A stretch of 64,000 nucleotides of DNA from Tibeticola sediminis. Its GTDB lineage: Bacteria > Pseudomonadota > Gammaproteobacteria > Burkholderiales > Burkholderiaceae_C. How positions within the stretch are numbered: the first letter of the stretch is position 1; every line of letters starts with the position of its first letter. The position numbers and the translations under genes are program-made. The notes below the pieces were generated by a model. It searched no databases, was not told the origin of the DNA, and worked only from the letters and a program-made list of their open reading frames with translations. Below are positions 45,124 through 54,034 of the stretch, in pieces. Location of the stretch: positions 186,001 through 250,000 of the forward strand of contig NZ_RKQL01000002.1 in NCBI RefSeq assembly GCF_003843835.1, read 5' to 3'.

Positions 45124-47814
45124 CTAGAGTGACGCAGCGCCGCGCGTGCGACGGCGGCGCCAGGCTTTTTCGCCTTCGACGGCGAGCCAGACCAGCAGCG
45201 CAGAACCCAAGCAGAGGCCCAAGTCGGCGACATCGAGCGGCTCGGTGCGGAAGATCGGGTTGAGCGCGGGCACATAGATCACGGCCAGCTGCAGCGCGAT
45301 GGTTCCAAGTACGGTCCCCAGCAGCGGCCAGTTCGACCTCAGTCCAAGTCGCCAGAGCGCTTGTGTCTCCGAGCGTATGGCCAGAATGTGCGCGAGCTGT
45401 CCGAAGGTGAGCACGGTGAACACCATGGTCTGCCAATGCGCCTGGGCGCTGTGCAGTGCCCAGGCCTGGATCGCCAGGCACAGCCCGGCGATCAGCAGCC
45501 CAAAGCCGAGGATATGCGCCGCCATGCCATGGGCGAAAAGGCTCTCTTTCGGCGGTCTCGGCGGACGGCGCATCAAGTCGGGCTCGCCCGGCTCGGCCGC
45601 CAGCGCCAGGCCCGGCAGACCATCGGTGAGCAGATTGACCCACAGGATGTGGATGGGCAACAGCGGCAAAGGCAGCCCGACCATGGGCGCGAGCATCAGC
45701 ACCCAGATTTCGGCCGAGTTGCCGGTCATGGCGTAGCGCACGAACTTGCGGATGTTGTCGTAGATGCGCCGCCCTTCACGCACCGCAGCGACGATCGAGG
45801 CGAAGTTGTCGTCGAGCAGCACCAGGCCAGCGGCTTCGCGGGCCACGTCGGTCCCGCCCTGACCCATGGCGACGCCGATGTCGGCGCGCTTGAGCGCCGG
45901 GGCGTCGTTGACGCCATCGCCCGTCATGGCAACGAATTCACCTTCGCGCTGCAGCGCCTCGACGATGCGGATTTTCTGGGCCGGATCCATCCGGGCGTAG
46001 ACGCGAACCGCACGCACGCGCGCGCGCAGCGCGTCGTCGTCCATCGACGCCAGCTCCGGGCCGCTGAGCACCGCCTCACGCGCGTCGTCGAGGATGCCGA
46101 TGCGGTGCGCAATCGCACGCGCGGTGGCGGGATGGTCGCCCGTGATCATCACCGGTGTGATGCCAGCCTGCCGGCACTCCCGCACCGCGTGCGCCGCCTC
46201 GGGCCGCGGCGGGTCGATCAGGCCGACGAGCCCGAGCAAGGTCAAGCCGGATTCGTCCCGCTCGGGTTCGGGAGCGCCCGGTACCGCCGCATGTTCCTTT
46301 TGTGCCAGCGCCAGTACGCGCAGCCCTTGCGCGGCCAGCGCTTCCGCATCGGCGAGCCAGGCAGCGACGTCGATCGGCTCGGGTCGACCGTTGGCGCCGA
46401 GTACCTGGTTGCAGCGTGGAAGCACGCTCTCAGGCGCCCCCTTGGTATAGGCCAGGATGCGCTCGCCGACACGGTGAAAGCTCGTCATGCGCTTGCGCGT
46501 CGCATCGAAAGGCAGTTCGGCCAGCCGCGGGGTTTGGGCGTCCAGTGCCGATTTGTCGAGGCCGGCGAGCGCGGCGAGCTCCACCAAGGCAACTTCGGTC
46601 GGGTCTCCGCGCCAACGCCCATCCGACCCGCTGGCTGCCGGGCCCTGCGGCGCCCGATGCGCGTCATTGCACAGTGTGGCCGCCCGCAGCAGCGGCTCGA
46701 AGCCCTCGGGCGCTTGGGCGTCCTGCGTTTGCCAGCGGCGTCCAGAAGCCAGGAGACGTTCGGCATGCATCCGGTTGCGCGTCAGCGTGCCGGTCTTGTC
46801 CGAACAGATGAAGGTGACCGAGCCCAGCGACTCGACCGCCGAGAGCCGACGGGCGAGCACATGGTGGCGCACCATCTTGCGCGCCCCGAGGGCCAGCAGC
46901 ACGGTGACCACCGCGGGCAGGGCTTCGGGGATCGCGGCCACCGCCAGGCTGATCGCGGTCAGGGCCATCAGCAGGGCCGGTTCGCCGCGCAACAGGCCCG
47001 CGACGAAGATCACGATGCAGATGCCCAGGATGACCCAGGTCAGCCGCCGCCCGAAATCCGCGAGCCGTTGCTGCAGCGGCGTGAGGCGCTCGCCCGCTTC
47101 GCCCAACAAACGCGCAATCTTGCCGAGTTCGGTGGCGGAACCCGTTGCCACCACGACGCCGATCGCGCGGCCGTGGGTGACCAGGGTTCCCTTGAACGCC
47201 ATGTTGGCGCGGTCACCGAGCATGAGTTGGGGACCATCGAGCGCCTCGGTGTGCTTGGCCACGCTCACCGATTCGCCGGTGAGCGCGGATTCGTCGACCT
47301 GCAGCTGCGCGACCTCGATCAGCCGCAGGTCGGCGCCGACTTGGTCGCCTGCTTCCAGCGCCACGATGTCGCCTGGGACCAGCTCCTCTGCCGGAACCGA
47401 TCGCCATTGGCCCTCGCGGCGCACCCGTGCGCGGGGTGCGGCCAGACCTTGCAGCGCGGCCAGCGCTTGGTCGGCGCGCCAGCGTTGAAACACCCCGATG
47501 CTGGCGTTGATCGTGACGATCAGCAGGATCACCACCGTGTCCGTGCGCTCGCCGATCAGCCCCGACACCCCGGCGGCCGCGAGCAGCACGAGCACCATGA
47601 AATCGTTGAACTGCTCGAGCACCAGGCGCCAGAGGCTGCGCTGGGTTCCTCCCGGCAGGCGGTTGGGACCCCAGCGCGCGAGCCGCTTGGCTGCCTCGGC
47701 GGCGGACAGACCCCGGTCGGGGTCCACCCCGCAGATCTCGACGGTTTGCCGCGCATCCTGCCGGTGCCAGTCTGGCGCGCTGGATGTCGCTTCCCGGGGT
47801 TCTTCAGTCGCCAT
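45124..47814 (-). CDS. P-type cation ATPase (Ca2+ pump, P2A-like)
   Basis: 896-residue P-type ATPase. The actuator loop is ALTGESVSV. M4 is SLAVAAIPEALPAVV, of the calcium pump type. The phosphorylation site is SDKTGTLTRN near residue 340. KGAPESVLPRC binds nucleotide, and the hinge is MITGDHPATARAI then MTGDGVNDAPALKRADIGVAMG. Ten TM helices are expected. The start is the Met of MATEEPREATS; upstream in-frame residues overlap the exchanger gene. Ca2+ export is inferred from M4 and from the neighbouring exchanger; Mn2+ or Na+/K+ are alternatives. Its last codon is one base from the 45030-45122 element. Confidence 0.88.
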   Translation of the reverse strand: MATEEPREATSSAPDWHRQDARQTVEICGVDPDRGLSAAEAAKRLARWGPNRLPGGTQRSLWRLVLEQFNDFMVLVLLAAAGVSGLIGERTDTVVILLIVTINASIGVFQRWRADQALAALQGLAAPRARVRREGQWRSVPAEELVPGDIVALEAGDQVGADLRLIEVAQLQVDESALTGESVSVAKHTEALDGPQLMLGDRANMAFKGTLVTHGRAIGVVVATGSATELGKIARLLGEAGERLTPLQQRLADFGRRLTWVILGICIVIFVAGLLRGEPALLMALTAISLAVAAIPEALPAVVTVLLALGARKMVRHHVLARRLSAVESLGSVTFICSDKTGTLTRNRMHAERLLASGRRWQTQDAQAPEGFEPLLRAATLCNDAHRAPQGPAASGSDGRWRGDPTEVALVELAALAGLDKSALDAQTPRLAELPFDATRKRMTSFHRVGERILAYTKGAPESVLPRCNQVLGANGRPEPIDVAAWLADAEALAAQGLRVLALAQKEHAAVPGAPEPERDESGLTLLGLVGLIDPPRPEAAHAVRECRQAGITPVMITGDHPATARAIAHRIGILDDAREAVLSGPELASMDDDALRARVRAVRVYARMDPAQKIRIVEALQREGEFVAMTGDGVNDAPALKRADIGVAMGQGGTDVAREAAGLVLLDDNFASIVAAVREGRRIYDNIRKFVRYAMTGNSAEIWVLMLAPMVGLPLPLLPIHILWVNLLTDGLPGLALAAEPGEPDLMRRPPRPPKESLFAHGMAAHILGFGLLIAGLCLAIQAWALHSAQAHWQTMVFTVLTFGQLAHILAIRSETQALWRLGLRSNWPLLGTVLGTIALQLAVIYVPALNPIFRTEPLDVADLGLCLGSALLVWLAVEGEKAWRRRRTRGAASL

Positions 47815-48841
47815 GGAGGAACAGCACGGAGGTGTTGAACAAATAGACCGCGGCGAGCCCAACGCTGACCCAACCGACCGTGCGCAGCACTCTGGAGCGC
47901 GGGCGGAAGAGCATGCCGACGATGGCCAGCCCGGTCATGACGATGCCCGAGGCCGCGGTGACGGTGTGGACCAGCGAGGCTTCGGCGAGCAGGGGTCCGC
48001 GCCGGTAGAACAGATCTTCGAGCGCGATGATCGTCACGTTGAAAAGATTGCTGCCCAACAGATTCCCGATGGCCATGTCCACCGCGCCGATGCGCAGTGC
48101 CGCGAGCGTGACCGCCGCTTCAGGCAGCGTCGTGACCGCCGAGAGGAACAGGCTGCCAACGAAGCTTCTGTTCCAACCCATGACCGCGGCGAGCTCGCTC
48201 GCAATGAAGGGCAGCCACAGGCCAGCGCCCACCACGACGGCGCCGGCGAAGGCAAAACGAAGCAGCGCAGTGTGCAGGCTCGGACCCGACGCGTCCGTCG
48301 CAGCCGCGCCGGGCTGGGACTGCGCTTCGCCGTGGCTGCGCTCATAGGCAAACACCGTGCGCATGGCTATCAAATAGAGCATCAGCACGACCGGCGTGGT
48401 CGCGCCGATGGCCAGCACCGGAAAGCGCGCGAGCGCGGCGTGGGCGGATGCGCTGCCCAGATGGCCCACGAGGATTCCGCTGAGGGTGAAGCCCAACAGA
48501 ATCACTCCGAACGCCGCAGCCAGCACATGCCCCCCGGCCATGCGCCGCCATACCGGCTCGTCGCGATAGAGGAAATCGACGAAAACCAAAAAGGCGAGGT
48601 TGAGCACGCAACTGCCCAGCGCGTTGCCTACGGCGAGGTTTGGGGCATCGGCCAACGTGACGCTGGTGAGGCCAGTGGCGAGTTCGGGCAGCGAGGTGAC
48701 CATGGCCACGAGGGTGAGCCCAATCCAGCTGCCGCCGAGCCCGGTTCGCTGCGCGATCACGTCGCCCCAGCGCGAGAGCTGATAACCCGCGGTTCCGATC
48801 AGGCCCGCGCAGAGGAAAAATTCGAACCAGATCCGGGCCAT
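47804..48841 (-). CDS. Ca2+/cation antiporter (CaCA/YrbG type)
   Basis: 345-residue cation exchanger with ten predicted helices. The two inverted alpha-repeats are VAMVTSLPELATGLTSVT near residue 45 and SAVTTLPEAAVTLAAL near 235, each with the key Glu, the second followed by AIGNLLGSNLFN. A hydrophilic loop near residue 170 separates the halves. The start is MARIWFEFF at 48841; the open frame upstream to 48955 is repeat A4 sequence. Its 3' end overlaps the ATPase start by 11 bases, so pump and exchanger are one unit. Confidence 0.88.
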   Translation of the reverse strand: MARIWFEFFLCAGLIGTAGYQLSRWGDVIAQRTGLGGSWIGLTLVAMVTSLPELATGLTSVTLADAPNLAVGNALGSCVLNLAFLVFVDFLYRDEPVWRRMAGGHVLAAAFGVILLGFTLSGILVGHLGSASAHAALARFPVLAIGATTPVVLMLYLIAMRTVFAYERSHGEAQSQPGAAATDASGPSLHTALLRFAFAGAVVVGAGLWLPFIASELAAVMGWNRSFVGSLFLSAVTTLPEAAVTLAALRIGAVDMAIGNLLGSNLFNVTIIALEDLFYRRGPLLAEASLVHTVTAASGIVMTGLAIVGMLFRPRSRVLRTVGWVSVGLAAVYLFNTSVLFLHGD

Positions 48842-48848
48842 GGGTGCG

Positions 48849-49017
48849 CTCAGAGGCTGAGAGGGAATTGGGCGTGCCCGAAGGGGCGCCCCAAAACGCG
48901 CCCGAGTATAGGCGCAAAGCACAGCCGTAGCTCGGGCTACGGCGCGCAGTTGCAACGCCCTCGGGCGTGTTTTGGGACGTCAAAGCGGGCATGACCAATT
49001 CCCTATCAGCCTCTCAG
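48849..49017 (-). repeat. Family A intergenic repeat, copy A4 (rlhA/exchanger)
   Basis: A 169-bp copy in the orientation of the minus-strand genes around it. It begins one base after the rlhA stop codon and ends seven bases before the exchanger start. The palindrome CCGTAGCTCGGGCTACGG is intact apart from one central pair. It has two extra bases (TATAGG for TAGG) and ATAGGG for AGAGGG in one terminus relative to A2. Confidence 0.9.
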
Positions 49018-49018
49018 G

Positions 49019-50992
49019 TCAGCGCGACGGCCGGGTGCGGTAGAACTGCAGCGGCAACTCGCGGGCGGCGGCGCGAACGCGCGGCTTGAGGCGCCCGACC
49101 ACATGCATTTCGCAGGGTTTGCAGTCAAAGCGCAGCGTCAGACGCTCGTTGCCGTGCTGCAGCGTCAGCGGCTCGGCGCGCACCGTTCCTTGCACACCCG
49201 TGACGCCTTTGGCCTGCTTGGGGCACAGGCTCAGCGAGTAGCGCACACAGTGCTTGGTGATCATGAGGCTGACTTCGCCTTCCTCCTCGTGGCTCTCGAA
49301 CGCCGCAGCGATGAGCTTGACGCCGTGGCGGGCATAGAAGTCACGCGCCTTGTGGTTGTAGACGTTGGCGAGGTAGCTCAGCGTGTCTTCCGGGTAGGCG
49401 ACCGGCGGCTCGACCGGGGCGGCGCGCAGGGGTCGCGTCCATGCGGCGGCCCGCGTGGCTTCGAGCGCCGCGATGGCGTCGCGGCGCAGCCGGTTGAGCT
49501 GTGAGGGTGGAACGAACCACGGGCGCGGCAGATCCAGCCTGATGTCGATCGGCTCGAAGATCGTCTCGCCCAGCCGGGCGAGCTGCGCGCGCAGCGCCTC
49601 GGCCGCAGGGGCGTCGTCACGCGGCGCTGCGTAGGGCAGGGGTAACTCGGCGCGGGCCTCGTGGCCGGCCTCGTCGGTGAGCAGCAGGCTCAGGCCTTCG
49701 GCATGGGGCGTCTCACCGAGGCGCATCCACACGCCGATGCGGCGCTCAGCGGATTTTTTCTCGAGCGCGCGGACCCAGGCCATGTCGCGGTTGCGGTGGA
49801 TGCGGGTGCCGCGGCGGAGGTCGCGCAGGCTGCTCATGGGGTCTTTGGGCCAGGCGCGCCACAGGCCGTTGGGGCCTGCGCGCTCGGCCCGGTTGATCTG
49901 CGCGCCCATGAGCTCTTGCTGCGCATCGAAATAGCACAGGCCGTCGCCGTTGTGCAGTTCGAGCGTGGGGTCGTCGGCTTCGAACTCGAAGAACTCGGCG
50001 GTGGCCCGCGCCACCCAGCCCATCGGCTGCCCCGCGTTCTTGGGCGTGTCGAAGGCGCCGATGTCCGCCTGTCGGCCGCGCACGAAATAGTCGGTGAAGG
50101 CGCGGTTGAAGTTCTGGTTCGGATCCGGGGTGAAGCTGAAGCGGCAACGCCCGTCGGAGGCTCGGGCCAGGTCCGTGCGGGCTTCGAGCAAGCCGTCGAG
50201 CAGGCCCCGGTAGTGGGCCGTGATGTTCTTCACATAGCCCATGTCTTTGTAGCGGCCCTCGATCTTGAAGCTGCGGATGCCCGCGTCGATGAGCGCTTCG
50301 AGGTTCGCGCTCTGGTTGTTGTCCTTCATCGACAGCACATGCTGGTCGTGCGCGACGAAGCGGCCCTGGGCATCGAGCACCTGATAGGGCAGGCGGCAGG
50401 CCTGCGAGCAGTCGCCGCGGTTGGCGCTGCGTCCGGTGTGGGCTTCACTGATGTAGCACTGCCCGCTGTAGGCCACGCAGAGCGCACCATGGATGAAGAA
50501 CTCCAGCGTGCTGCGCGCGGAATCGGTTGCCGCGCGCACGGCGGCGATTTGTTCCAGCGTGAGCTCGCGGGCGAGCACGAGCTGCGATAAGCCCACGTCC
50601 TGCAGAAAGCGGGCCTTCTCGGGTGTGCGGATGTCGCACTGGGTGCTGGCGTGCAGTTCGATGGGCGGCAGGTCGAGTTCGAGCAAGCCCATGTCCTGGA
50701 TGATGAGCGCGTCCACGCCCGCGTTCCAAAGCTCATGCACCAGGCGGCGCGCGGGCTCGAGTTCGTCGTCACGCAGGATGGTGTTGAGCGTGACGAACAC
50801 GCGGGCATGAAAGCGGTGCGCGTGCTTGACCAGCCGCTCGATTTCAGAGACGGGGTTGTCGGCGGCGGCGCGGGCGCCGAACGACGGGCCGCCGATGTAG
50901 ACGGCGTCGGCGCCGTGGTTCACCGCCTCGATGCCGATGTCGGCATCGCGGGCGGGCGCCAGCAGTTCGATCTGGTGGGGAAGTAAGGCCAT
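49019..50992 (-). CDS. rlhA: 23S rRNA C2501 hydroxylation protein RlhA (U32 family)
   Basis: 657 residues, matching E. coli RlhA (YdcP, 653), with an N-terminal U32 peptidase-like domain and the C-terminal DUF3656-type extension. The Fe-S/catalytic region has SGQCYISEAHTGRSANRGDC and SQACRLPY near residues 180-210. RlhA hydroxylates C2501 of 23S rRNA with prephenate as a precursor. Start MALLPHQIELLAPARD at 50992; a 29-residue upstream extension to 51079 would overlap the divergent DUF1624 gene and is rejected. The shorter paralogue TrhP (YegQ) is the alternative, but the length favours RlhA. Confidence 0.85.
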   Translation of the reverse strand: MALLPHQIELLAPARDADIGIEAVNHGADAVYIGGPSFGARAAADNPVSEIERLVKHAHRFHARVFVTLNTILRDDELEPARRLVHELWNAGVDALIIQDMGLLELDLPPIELHASTQCDIRTPEKARFLQDVGLSQLVLARELTLEQIAAVRAATDSARSTLEFFIHGALCVAYSGQCYISEAHTGRSANRGDCSQACRLPYQVLDAQGRFVAHDQHVLSMKDNNQSANLEALIDAGIRSFKIEGRYKDMGYVKNITAHYRGLLDGLLEARTDLARASDGRCRFSFTPDPNQNFNRAFTDYFVRGRQADIGAFDTPKNAGQPMGWVARATAEFFEFEADDPTLELHNGDGLCYFDAQQELMGAQINRAERAGPNGLWRAWPKDPMSSLRDLRRGTRIHRNRDMAWVRALEKKSAERRIGVWMRLGETPHAEGLSLLLTDEAGHEARAELPLPYAAPRDDAPAAEALRAQLARLGETIFEPIDIRLDLPRPWFVPPSQLNRLRRDAIAALEATRAAAWTRPLRAAPVEPPVAYPEDTLSYLANVYNHKARDFYARHGVKLIAAAFESHEEEGEVSLMITKHCVRYSLSLCPKQAKGVTGVQGTVRAEPLTLQHGNERLTLRFDCKPCEMHVVGRLKPRVRAAARELPLQFYRTRPSR

Positions 50993-51044
50993 CGGGCGAT
51001 TATCCGGGCTGCGCGCTCGGTTTCGATACGGGTAAGCTCGGGCC

Positions 51045-51812
51045 ATGCGAGTGCCGCGATTCTCTAAGCCATCCGCCACCCGTTTCGAGATCGTCGACGC
51101 CCTGCGGGGCGCGGCGGTGGTGTGGATGACGGTTTATCACTTCTGCTTCGACCTGCGACACTTCGGCTACCTGCAGTCGGATTTCTACCGGGACCCGTTT
51201 TGGACCCTGCAGCGCACGGTCATCGTGAGTCTGTTTCTGTGGACGGCGGGGCTGAGCCAGGCCATCGCTTGGCACCAAGGGCAGGGTTGGGCGCGCTTCT
51301 GGCGGCGCTGGGCGCAGGTGGCTGGCTGCGCGCTGCTGGTGAGTGCGGGCTCGTACCTGATGTTTCCGCGCAGTTTCATCTGGTTCGGCGTGCTGCATGG
51401 GCTGGCGGTCATGCTCGTGATCGCACGCTTGAGCGCGCCTGTGGGTCGCTGGCTCTGGCCGCTCGGCGCGCTTGCGATTGCTACGCCTTTCATAGCGCAA
51501 GCGGTCCATTCCACGCTGGGATATGGGCCATTTCCTTGGATTTTTGACGAAAGATGGCTCGCTTGGCTCGGCTGGGTGAGCCGCAAGCCCATCACCGAGG
51601 ATTACGTGCCCGTGTTCCCCTGGCTGGGCGTGATGCTCTGGGGAGTGGCGGCCGGGCAATGGCTGATGCGCGCGCGGCCGCAGTGGCTGCAGGTTCGCGT
51701 GCCGGCGCCCGCCCGCCCGCTGGTGACGCTCGGTCGATGGAGCCTCACCTGGTACATGCTGCACCAGCCGGTCCTGATAGGCGCGCTGATGGCATGGCAG
51801 GCGCTGCGCTGA
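51045..51812 (+). CDS. DUF1624 membrane protein (acyltransferase-like)
   Basis: 255 residues, about seven transmembrane helices. RFEIVDALRGAAVVWMTVYH near residue 12 is the DUF1624 and heparan-glucosaminide-acetyltransferase-like start, with RG and HF conserved. The C-terminal SLTWYMLHQPVLIG is also characteristic. Membrane acyl transfer is inferred from the wider clan only. It is divergent from rlhA with 52 bases between starts, and convergent with the parvulin gene. A 35-base palindrome (51469-51503) lies in the coding sequence. Confidence 0.8.
   Translation: MRVPRFSKPSATRFEIVDALRGAAVVWMTVYHFCFDLRHFGYLQSDFYRDPFWTLQRTVIVSLFLWTAGLSQAIAWHQGQGWARFWRRWAQVAGCALLVSAGSYLMFPRSFIWFGVLHGLAVMLVIARLSAPVGRWLWPLGALAIATPFIAQAVHSTLGYGPFPWIFDERWLAWLGWVSRKPITEDYVPVFPWLGVMLWGVAAGQWLMRARPQWLQVRVPAPARPLVTLGRWSLTWYMLHQPVLIGALMAWQALR
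51469..51503. repeat. Palindromic repeat within DUF1624 gene
   Basis: CGCTTGCG at 51469-51476 and CGCAAGCG at 51496-51503 are perfect inverted arms. Within them GCTA and TAGC pair around CGCCTTTCA. The arrangement recalls short Comamonadaceae palindromes of the TAGC/GCTATC kind. It is in frame, in a hydrophobic segment. Confidence 0.5.
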
Positions 51813-51838
51813 ACCCAAGGGGAGCAGGGCGGGTACGT

Positions 51839-51863
51839 AAAAAAGCCCGGCGCGGGCCGGGCT
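51839..51863 (-). terminator. Rho-independent terminator for the parvulin gene
   Basis: On the minus strand the stem AGCCCGGC-GCCGGGCT (8 pairs, 4-base loop) is followed by six T residues. It lies 28 bases after the parvulin stop, in the convergent gap with DUF1624. Confidence 0.85.
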
Positions 51864-51890
51864 GTTCGGGGGAGCGCGAGGCGTCGCGGT

Positions 51891-52688
51891 TTACTGCACC
51901 TTGGCCTTGGCGCGCAGCTCGTCTTGGAACTTTGCGAGCTTTTGCTGCGCGAGCTGGGCGCGCAACTGCTGCTTTTGCTGCTCGGTGAGTTCTTCGAAGG
52001 TCGGCAGCTTGGCGTCACGCACATCGTCGACGCGAATGATGTGCCAGCCGAATTGCGACTTCACGGGCGTTTCGGTCATTTGACCTTTGCTGAGCTTCAC
52101 CATCGCGCTGGAAAACTCGGGCACGAAGCTGTTGGCGTTGGCCCAGTCGAGATCGCCACCGTTGGCTGCCGAGCCGGGGTCTTTCGAAGCCTTCTTGGCC
52201 AGCTCCTCGAACTTCGCGCCGTTCTTGATTTGCTCGATGAGTTTTTTCGCCTCTTCTTCGGACTCGACCAGGATGTGGCGAACCCGGTACTCCTTGCCCC
52301 CGTTGGCGGCGACGTACTTGGCGTACTCTTCCTTCAGCTCGGCGTCGGTGACCGGGTTCTTCTTCTGGTAGTCGGCGAACAGTTCGCGGATCAGGATGCT
52401 CTGGCGGGCCAGTTCCAGCTGTTCCTTGTAGTCCTGCGTCGCGTCCAAGCCGCGCTTGGTCGCTTCCTGCATGAAGATTTCTCGCGTGACGACCTCGTCC
52501 TTGAGTTGATCCTTCATCTCAGGAGGAACCGGGCGGCCCGAACGTGCAAGCTGCTGCTCGAGCGCCGTCAGCCGCGACTTGGGCACGGGCTTGCCGTTGA
52601 CGATGGCGAGGTTTTGAGCGAGGGCACCCAGCGACAGCGCGCCGAGCATGGTGGCCACTGCGACGGTGCGCAGAACTTGCTTCTTCAT
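51891..52688 (-). CDS. Periplasmic parvulin-type peptidyl-prolyl isomerase
   Basis: Folding helper for exported proteins. 265 residues. The signal peptide (KKQVLRTVAVATMLGALS then LGALAQ) precedes a SurA-N-like helical region, and the PpiC rotamase domain spans about 135-225 (YRVRHILVESEEEAKKLI and GGDLDWANANSFVPEFSSAM, then SQFGWHIIRVDD). A Gln/Lys-rich C-terminal helix follows. The start is the Met before KKQVL; the open frame upstream to 53012 covers bolA and is a shadow. It is the last gene of selO-msrB-yciB-bolA, 76 bases after bolA, so it may also have its own promoter. Confidence 0.92.
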   Translation of the reverse strand: MKKQVLRTVAVATMLGALSLGALAQNLAIVNGKPVPKSRLTALEQQLARSGRPVPPEMKDQLKDEVVTREIFMQEATKRGLDATQDYKEQLELARQSILIRELFADYQKKNPVTDAELKEEYAKYVAANGGKEYRVRHILVESEEEAKKLIEQIKNGAKFEELAKKASKDPGSAANGGDLDWANANSFVPEFSSAMVKLSKGQMTETPVKSQFGWHIIRVDDVRDAKLPTFEELTEQQKQQLRAQLAQQKLAKFQDELRAKAKVQ

Positions 52689-52764
52689 GGAACGATCCTT
52701 GAGGGTCTGGAAAAGGGGGCTGTTGCGTGGACCACGGCCAAGAGGGGGCAGCCGGTGGCCCGCG

Positions 52765-53034
52765 TCAGAGGATTTCGATGGCGACGGCATGGACGCCGGC
52801 GGCCAGAAAATCGTGCAGCGCATCATACACAAGCCGATGCCGGGCCACGCGGCTGCGGCCCTCGAAAACCGGGGCGGCAATCCGCACCCGGAAATGCGTT
52901 CCGACGCCGCTGCCGTTCGCGCCCGCATGCCCCGCGTGCAGCGCGCTTTCATCGATGACTTCGAGCTGGGTCGGGCGCAAGCGCTCGCGCAGCCGCTCGG
53001 CCATCTGCTCATGCAAGGGCCGCGCGCGGCTCAT
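52765..53034 (-). CDS. bolA: BolA family protein
   Basis: 89-residue BolA-like protein. Family members bind Fe-S clusters with monothiol glutaredoxins and influence shape and stress gene expression. [14 protein letters not shown] and the C-terminal [17 protein letters not shown] with the invariant His are present. It is too short for standard frame lists, but the motif set is strong. Its start overlaps the yciB stop by four bases. Confidence 0.93.
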   Translation of the reverse strand: MSRARPLHEQMAERLRERLRPTQLEVIDESALHAGHAGANGSGVGTHFRVRIAAPVFEGRSRVARHRLVYDALHDFLAAGVHAVAIEIL

Positions 53035-53582
53035 TGCTGCCGTCCTTCGTGGGCGTCTTCGGCCTCGAGGTGGCGCGAGATATAGACCGCCTGAGCGAGG
53101 ATGAACACGAGCGGGAAGGCATAGCCCCAGAGCTTGAAGTTGACCCAGGTTTCGGTGCTGAAGAAGGCCGCGACGACGCCGTTGATGCCGGCCATGAACG
53201 CGCAGTAGAGCACCCAGGCGACGTTGAGCCGGTGCCACACCCGCGGCGGCAGGCTCAGCTGGCTGCCCAGCAACAACTGGAGATAATTTTTGCGCCAGAC
53301 CCACAAAGCCAGCCCCAGCCCCAGCGCCAACCCGGCATACAGCACGGTGGGCTTCCACTTGATGAAGCGTTCATCGTGCAGGCCCAGCGTGAGGGCGCCA
53401 AAACCGAGCACCAGCGCCAGCGTGATCTTGTGCATGGCGGTCAACTTGCGGTCGATCGCATACATCGCGCCCATTTGCAACACGGTGGCGGCCATCAGCA
53501 CGGCGGTCGCGGTGTAAATGTCGGCGAGCTTGTAGGCTGCGAAAAACAGCAGGATCGGAAAGAAGTCGAGGGCGATTTTCAT
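53031..53582 (-). CDS. yciB: Inner-membrane-spanning protein YciB (septation protein A)
   Basis: 183 residues with five to six transmembrane helices; the start is [23 protein letters not shown], broken here for length. Typical later segments are [10 protein letters not shown] and [19 protein letters not shown]. In E. coli YciB joins envelope synthesis and cell elongation/division protein contacts. It is coupled to msrB (start overlap of four bases) and to bolA. Confidence 0.93.
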   Translation of the reverse strand: MKIALDFFPILLFFAAYKLADIYTATAVLMAATVLQMGAMYAIDRKLTAMHKITLALVLGFGALTLGLHDERFIKWKPTVLYAGLALGLGLALWVWRKNYLQLLLGSQLSLPPRVWHRLNVAWVLYCAFMAGINGVVAAFFSTETWVNFKLWGYAFPLVFILAQAVYISRHLEAEDAHEGRQQ

Positions 53583-54034
53583 TCGGCGCGGGGCTTGGGG
53601 TCGCCTGGGGCGGCAGGGTTTGCCGCGTGGGCGCGAGGCTCGAAGTCTAGCGAGGCTGAATTCATGCAATAGCGCAGGCCGGTGGGTGCGGGGCCATCTT
53701 CGAACACATGGCCCAGGTGCGCGCCGCACTGGCTGCAGACCGTCTCCACCCGCACCATGCCGTGGCTGCGGTCGATGCGCTCGGTGATGGCGCCGGGCAC
53801 GGCCTCGCTGAAGCTCGGCCAGCCGCAGCCCGCATCGAACTTGGTGCTCGAGTCGAACAGCAACTGGCCGCAGCAGATGCAGTGGTAGCTGCCGTCGGCC
53901 CAGACCCGTTCGTACTTGCCCGTAAAGGGCCGTTCGGTGGCCGCACGGCGCGTCACCTCGAAGGCCAGCGGTTCGGCACCCTTGGCCGCGAGCAACGCGC
54001 GCCATTCGTCGTCGGTTTTCTCGATCGTGCTCAT
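53579..54034 (-). CDS. msrB: Peptide-methionine (R)-S-oxide reductase
   Basis: Repairs oxidised methionine in proteins using thioredoxin. 151 residues. The zinc-binding CxxC pairs are CICCGQLLF and [10 protein letters not shown], and the catalytic Cys is in [12 protein letters not shown] short Pro/Ala-rich tail follows. The start [11 protein letters not shown] at 54034 overlaps the selO stop; the earlier in-frame Met at 54067 is inside selO. Confidence 0.96.
   Translation of the reverse strand: MSTIEKTDDEWRALLAAKGAEPLAFEVTRRAATERPFTGKYERVWADGSYHCICCGQLLFDSSTKFDAGCGWPSFSEAVPGAITERIDRSHGMVRVETVCSQCGAHLGHVFEDGPAPTGLRYCMNSASLDFEPRAHAANPAAPGDPKPRAE

Noticed and set aside
45361-47838. Long open frame antisense to the calcium pump (825 codons)
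   Set aside because: Shadow of the ATPase gene; no motif, no ribosome-binding site.
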